This document shows, piece by piece, positions 1 to 6,100 of a DNA stretch of 6,495 nt. Below the pieces are notes generated by a model. The model had not been told where the DNA came from, made no database searches, and worked only from the letters and a program-made list of their open reading frames with translations. Positions within the stretch are counted from its first letter, which is position 1; each line of letters starts with the position of its first letter. Location of the stretch: the NCBI GenBank assembly GCA_043813955.1, contig JBDRKN010000013.1, positions 1 to 6,495 of the forward strand, given 5' to 3'. A program made the translations under genes and the position numbers. The stretch is from JBDRKN01 sp043813955. Its GTDB lineage: Bacteria > Patescibacteriota > Patescibacteriia > Patescibacteriales > Patescibacteriaceae.

Positions 1-64
1 AGAAGAATTAGAAGGTATTAGCGATGAAGACCTTATTAAAACATATAATGAATTAATAAAATAA
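1..64 (+). CDS. C-terminal end of an upstream gene, function unknown (5' partial)
   Basis: Reading from base 2, 20 codons lead to a TAA stop at 62-64. The tail reads EELEGISDEDLIKTYNELIK, an acidic, helix-forming end typical of a cytosolic protein, with no cysteine and no membrane segment. The segment is too short to assign a family. It lies on the same strand as the giant gene and only 3 bases upstream of its ATG, so the two are very likely in one operon and translationally coupled. The two frames are also the same: the TAA and the next ATG are separated by one sense codon (TAT). The coding status is supported mainly by this context and by an open frame up to the window edge, so the call is moderate. 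Confidence 0.55.
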   Translation, partial: EELEGISDEDLIKTYNELIK

Positions 65-79
65 TATATGGACAAGGAG
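62..79 (+). promoter_or_regulatory. Stop-start junction without a visible Shine-Dalgarno site
   Basis: The upstream TAA (62-64), a single TAT codon and the ATG (68-70) follow each other in one frame. The 20 bases before the ATG are only A, T and one G, with no AGGAGG-like run. The only purine-rich AAGGAG is at 74-79, inside codons 3-4, too late to serve this ATG and with no start codon at a suitable distance behind it. Initiation therefore probably depends on termination-reinitiation from the upstream gene, or on an unstructured AT-rich leader. Confidence 0.5.
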
Positions 80-172
80 CCAAAATTTAAACTTTTTACA
101 AAAGTATTTTTTGCAGTTTTTTTATTAATTCTTTGCGGTAATATATTGCTTGTTCCTAAGGTTATTAAAGCT
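68..172 (+). other. Signal peptide or N-terminal membrane anchor of the giant protein
   Basis: Residues 1-12 carry several lysines (K3, K6, K8, K12). Residues 13-29 form an unbroken hydrophobic stretch (VFFAVFLLILCGNILLV), followed by PKVIKAIP. A signal peptidase I cut after A35 (I at -3, A at -1) is possible; otherwise this remains as a type II anchor with the rest of the protein outside. C23 sits within LILCG, but the lipobox needs a small residue at -1 and here it is leucine, so a lipoprotein is unlikely. Confidence 0.75.
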
Positions 173-3100
173 ATTCCAGTTGAAGAAACAGTTAGCGTCC
201 CAGAAGAAATAACCAGAACTGAGAATTTCTTTCTGCGTATTTTAAGCAAGACTGGAACAATTTTTTTCCAAAATACCTTGCGCAAGGTTTTAAATGAATT
301 TGCTTATGATACTGCCACTTATTTGGGGTCTGGCATAAAAGGCCAAAGGCCTGCATATGTTAAAGAGCCTTGGGGAGATCTTTGGAAAAATTATGGAGAC
401 AAGGCTGCTGGTGATTTTATAGAAAGCTTTGCTAATACAGTTATCTCTGATATTGCTGCTAGTAATATTAGAAAGGAAGGAAAAATTCGGTGTGAAAAGC
501 AAATGGATGAATGTGATGAAAATGCAAAAACTCAAGAAGAAATAGATAAATGCACAGCTCAATACAATAAATGCATAGCTAAGACTGGCAACAAGGAAGT
601 GGCAGAGAGTCTTTGCAAAGATAGTTATGAGCAATGTAATAAGAGATGTGAAGATAATGGGCAAGGAAGCAACCAGTGTGAACAAAACTGCCGTGTAATT
701 TATGAAAGCTGTTATGTAAATGTCGGAATGGCTGAAAAAGCCCCGATGTTAGGTTTAGGCAGTCCATTAGGCAATATTGATATTTGCAATCCTTCTTTGA
801 GTTTTGCTGTAAGGGTTGGCTTAGGCTTAGTCCAATATAATGTAGATTATAGGCCAGACTGTACTTGGACAAAAATGAAAACAAATTGGACAAGCTTTGC
901 TGATAAATTAGCTGATATGTCTAGCGATGATTATCTCAAAAACATGATGACACAGTTTGTTGACCCTACTAATAGTGATTTGGGAGTTACATTTAGATTA
1001 TATACTAATATGATTGAATATAGGGGGAAACAGGCTGATATTATTGAAAAGGAAACAATTGCTAAACAGGGCTGGGTTGATGCAAGAGATTGGTCTGGGG
1101 GTTTGCTTGGAACTCCGCAGGAAGCAGAAATAAGGAGAACTTTGACTGAACAGGCATTATGGAATAATTTAGGCAAAGTAACAGGAGATATTTTGGCTGA
1201 TGCAGCAAATATTTTCTTAAACCAATACGCTATTACTGCTTGGCAGGCGCTGATGGTAGACACTGGTGACAGCGGCGGTTCTCTTGACTTCTGGAACAGC
1301 CGTCCTCTTGGCCGATCTAATATTGAGAATAAAATAAATAGGATTGTAGAACAGCAGTATCCTGATGATTCTAATATTAATCTTTTGGCAGAATTAGCAT
1401 CCTGCCCATCTAGTATTAAATCGCCTGGGCCGACTAATTGCGTGATAACCAGCGCTTTTGCTGACGCTATTACTGAAAAAAAGACTGTAGCACAGGCTAT
1501 CAAGGATAGAAATCTTCCAGGAAATTGGCCGTTTGGATTTAATGAGCGCGGTGAAGAAAAGTTAGAGTATAACCAGGGGTATCCTTACAGATCCATTTTG
1601 ATTTTAAAAAAATACCGCATTATTCCTGTTGGTTGGGAATTAGCTGCTCAAAAAATACAGCAGCAATATGTGGATAATGAGTTTAGCGATACTGACAAGG
1701 CAGGTGGAATAACTTTGCAGGACATGGTTGATTGTTTTGATCTAGATGATGAATTTGAGGGATATAAGGAAGAATGGTGCCGCGGTTTGGTTGATCCGTA
1801 TTGGGTGCTTAAATTGCCTAAGCAGTACTGCGCTGCCAAGGGTTATGGGCCTAAATTGATTCAAAAGCCAGATGCCATGATAACAGGTAATAAGTTTTGT
1901 TCCAAAGATGGAGGCATTAACACGGCAAAGATAGACAGAAGGATTGTAAAATGCGCTACTGACCTTGATTGCTGTACTAAAGCAGAATTATTAAAAAAAG
2001 ATAAATATGATCCTGCTAATCCAAAACATAAGGCTGAAATCAGGAAGTCATGTTTGGCTAAGTGCGATTATATTGAATATAAATTAACTTTAGCTAGGGA
2101 TGATAAGTATTGCGCTGATGAGCAAGCTTGTATTAAGGAGGATGAAAGCGGCAACTGTTTGTTTTTTGGCTATTGTACTGAAGAAAGGCGCAAATGGGTG
2201 TTTAGCAAAGACGGATTAGACAAAGACTGCGAGCCAAGATTTAATACCTGCCAGACCTTTACTAGCAGTAAGGGACGCACAGTTTCCTATTTACAAAATA
2301 CCTTGGATTATGGCTGTACTATTGATAGTATCGGCTGTTTAAAATATTCCTTAAATGGTGATTATAGCGCAGATAATGATAAGATTTCATGGGCTGATGA
2401 GCCGTCTATTCATTTTAATAATCAAATTAAGAGCTGTCAGAATAAAGACGAGGGCTGCCATGAGTTTATCAGCCTGCAGGAAGGAAGTAGCGCTAATATA
2501 ATTGCAGATTCAAGCTTTGAAGATGCTAAGAGATGGCTGAGCTTTGGGACTGTAATTAATTCTTTTGATGATAAAGATCTTGAAGAGTTTGTCTATTCTG
2601 GGACAAAGAGCCTGAAAGCAGAGGGACAGACAGGAATTGTTTATTCAACAACTAATCCAGGCATTCTGCCTGATGGTTTTGAATTTGAAATGGACCGCCG
2701 CTATACTTTGTCAGCCAAGGTTTATGTGGTTAGTGGAGGGGTTGAAATGAGCATTGGCAATACTAATGAAAATGAGAGCTGGCAGTCATTATATTCAACA
2801 GAATTAGGAGAATGGGAGCAGTATATTTTAACTATTAACAATGATTTTACTGTTAATGCCAACTCTTTTTTTATAAAAGGAACAAGCAATGATTCTGAAT
2901 TTTACATAGATGATATTAAGTTTGAAATAGGCAATTATTCTAATTATTCTTGGTATCGTTCTCCTGAAAGCCTTGTTTATCAAAAATTGCTTCCAGCTTA
3001 TCTTGAAGAGATTTGTTATGAAAACCCTCCTGATAATTACAGTTTAAAGGATAACGCTCCAGAGAAGTGCTATCAATTTGTCAGAAAATGCCAGTCTGAT

Positions 3101-6100
3101 GAAGTAGGCTGTGAATTATATACTGAAGTGATCAGCAAAGATGAAACAGCGGCTAAGGTTAAGCCAAAAGATATATGTCCTGAAGAATGTGTTGGTTTTG
3201 ACACATTTATCCAGCAAGAGAATTATTTTTATTCACCGCGTCCAGACTATTTTATACCTCATACTGCTAAAGCTTGCAGCGCTCAGGCAGAAGGCTGCAG
3301 CTTGCTTGTTAATTTAGATAAGCTTGAACAGGGCGGAGAGAGCGATGAGTATTATTCTGAATTGCGCCAGTGTATTAAGCCAGACAATACATGTGTTGAA
3401 TTCTATACATGGGAAGGTTCTGATCAGACAGGATATCAGCTGGTTGTCTTTAGCTTAAAAGAAAATCAGGATCCATTATCTCCAATCAGCCAGCCAGAAA
3501 CAGTAGGTGATGATGATTCAACTGATTATTATGATGGAGATTTATGCAATGAAATTGTTTACAGCAGGCCGTCTGACCATCCTGCATATAATCCAGACTG
3601 CCGCCAATTCTATGGCCGTGATGGCAATGTTTCATATCATTTATACAGCAAGACCATTAGCTGTTCTAATGAATGTTTCCCATACCGCAAAGTTGACCAT
3701 AATATTGATATTACTATTGATACTGAGTGGGACTGCAATCAGAATGGCAGCCATTGGGATTCCACTAAGCAGCATTGCGTGGTTTGTCTAAACAATGGCA
3801 TTTGGATGGACGAGCATGAAGCCTGCGTGTATTATGGCATGCCAAGCTTAAGCCAGAGCTGTTCTGCTAGCCAAGTCGGTTGCAGCGAATATGTAGGCAA
3901 TTTTGGAAACAATGTGCGCTTTGTGATTAATGATGATTTTGAGCATGGATTAAATAATTGGAGAGATAATTTAGAAATCAGCAGCGATTCTTATACGCGC
4001 GGAGGACATTCTGCAAAGACTACTAACAAAGGATGGTTTAAAAAGGATGTTAAAATTAAAGCAAATCGCATGTATGAGCTTAGCTTTGTTGCTAAAAAAT
4101 ACGGTGAAAACGCTATTATTTCACTTATAGGTTTCTTTAAGGAGGATGGGACAGGCAGGATTGAAAATAATTTTGCAAATAATGTTCAATTAACCGGAGA
4201 GTGGGAAATTTACAAATTTATGATTGATCCGATTAATGAAGATGATATAGATTATTTATCCATTACTTTAAATGGCGCAGATTCTAATAGCATACGTATT
4301 GATAATATTAGATTAAAAGAATATAACGATCGCTATTATTTTATAAAAAACTCATGGACTACTCCAGACAGCTGTAACCAAGATTATCAAGGAAAACCTT
4401 ATCCATTATACATGCTTGGATGCAAGCAGTATTATGACAGCCAGAATGCATTGCATAATTTGCGAAGCTTTTCTGAATTATGCCAGCTTTCAGCTGTAGG
4501 ATGCCAGGCAATGATTGATACGTATAATTCCAGCTATTATGGCTCAAATATCTATAATGACTATGATAGCAATGGCAATTGTTATGATGAGCATGGAGAT
4601 TATGAAGACGGATGCATTGTAATTCCAGCTGATGAATTTGCCTATATTGTCTATGACAAGAAAAAAATATGCGCATCATCGCAAAAAGGATGCCAGCGCT
4701 TAGGCAGGCTATCATTATATAGTGATCATTATTCTGATGTTTATCTTCTTAATGATCCTGATATGTATGATCAGACTTTGTGTACTAAGCATCAGGTTGG
4801 ATGCGAATCATGGCTCACAAGCGAAGGCAGCCAAATCTATTTTAAGGATCCTGCTAATAAAGTTTGTGAATTTATACAACCAGAAGGAGGAACAGAAAAA
4901 TGGTTTATGAAAAAGCTAAGTTATTGCGTTAATGAAGGAGAAGAAGTTAATAATAGTAGTAAAATTTGTGTCAATGATACAGAATGTGATGATAGCAAGA
5001 GATGTGTCTTGTATGACAAAAATTTAAGTTATTGCGTTCGCACAGGCGAAAATATTGATATTAATAATGACAAAATTTGTATTAATGACACAGAATGTGA
5101 TGACAATGAGAAATGCGTATTGCATGATGGTTCCTGCATTTTAGATGAGCCTGATCCAGGTTCTGAAATTGTTCCAAAGACTATTGGTTTAGGAGCCAAG
5201 GAAGAAGCCAGACAGCCTCTTGGAATGCTTAATGGCGGATATGCTGGAGCTTGTCCTAAGAAAAAAACAGGATGTACTGAATATATTGATCCAGAATCAA
5301 GGCCAAATGCTAATTTAGCTAATGCAGATTTTGATGAAAATATTAGCCTTGTTGCCAATACTTTGTATATTGTTGAAGCAGATTCTAGCAAAATAAATAT
5401 TAGTTGTAATAATGATATTTATGTTCTTAACTCAAAGAACCTCTTAGAGCATGCGACAAATTTTGATGTAGAAGCTGATTATAGTGAAGAATTCTTTATT
5501 AATGGAAATGATAATAATGAGGAAACATGTGTTTTTAGTGACCCAGCTGCTAGTATAAGGAAGGCAATTGTTGCGTATAAATTAAAACAAACTATTAATC
5601 CAGAAAAGCCGATTAAAGTAATTTTTGAAAATGGCCAGATTTTGTTTAATGAGAGAAGCTATAATGGATTGGATATAAAAAATCTTGCTTTTAACACAAT
5701 AGAAAGCGAGAAGAAACAAGCTCCTTCTCCAATTCCTGAGCCTCCTGGCGATCCTCCTGGGAATAATGCCAATGTTTTACTCAAGGTTGATCCAGATCGA
5801 GAATGCGCAACATGGCTTGGATGCAAGAGCTATAGTATTAATCCTTTGAATAAGAAAGATACGATTTGCTATGAAAGAGGTTTATGCAACATGCTTAATG
5901 ATGCTGGCCAATGTATTAATTTCCTTGATACTGAAAAAGAAAATCAATCTTATGAAAGTAATATAAATGTTGCTGATATTACGAATATGACTGGCTATGT
6001 TAAGGCAGGCTATGATGAGAATAAGCTTAATGCTGATTATTATCATTTAGCCAGCATGACACAGTTAGGTGAGCCAAGGGTTAAGTTTGACGGAAGTTTT

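Larger units (their letters stand above)
2315..5824 (+). repeat. Dispersed protein repeat: C-x5-G-C motif, about ten copies
   Basis: The motif C-x5-G-C, usually followed two or three residues later by Y, F, W or L, occurs at C750/C757, C790/C797, C1008/C1015, C1070/C1077, C1265/C1272, C1472/C1479, C1535/C1542, C1572/C1579 and C1729/C1736. Near variants are C1102/C1109 (T for G), C1913/C1919 (one residue shorter) and C1436/C1452 (long loop, ends in G-C). Examples are CQSDEVGCELY, CSASQVGCSEY and CTKHQVGCESW. The DNA copies are diverged, so the conservation is at protein level. The motif probably closes a small disulfide loop at domain borders, because it directly precedes jelly-roll modules 1 and 2. 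Confidence 0.8.

Noticed and set aside
68..154. Lipoprotein signal around C23
   Set aside because: The residue before the cysteine is leucine instead of a small residue, and the hydrophobic stretch continues beyond the cysteine.
290..893. Two overlapping minus-strand open frames (290-685 and 579-893) with hydrophobic translations
   Set aside because: Hydrophobic stretches arise from antisense reading of the acidic and lysine-rich codons of the helical region. There is no ribosome site or homology, and they are antisense to the cysteine cluster.
931..1503. A 190-codon open frame on the minus strand
   Set aside because: It lies fully antisense to the giant gene in a region whose + strand frame has clear protein character. 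Its translation has no recognisable domain, and the low stop density is a by-product of the sense codons.
3507..3791. A + strand 94-codon frame overlapping the giant gene out of frame
   Set aside because: Its methionine- and isoleucine-rich translation is the shifted reading of GAT/TAT-rich codons; the giant frame continues through it with regular cysteine motifs.
4359..5391. Minus-strand frames at 4359-4715 and 5029-5391, and a + strand frame at 4722-4910
   Set aside because: All overlap the modular part of the giant gene in other frames and lack motifs or start signals of their own.
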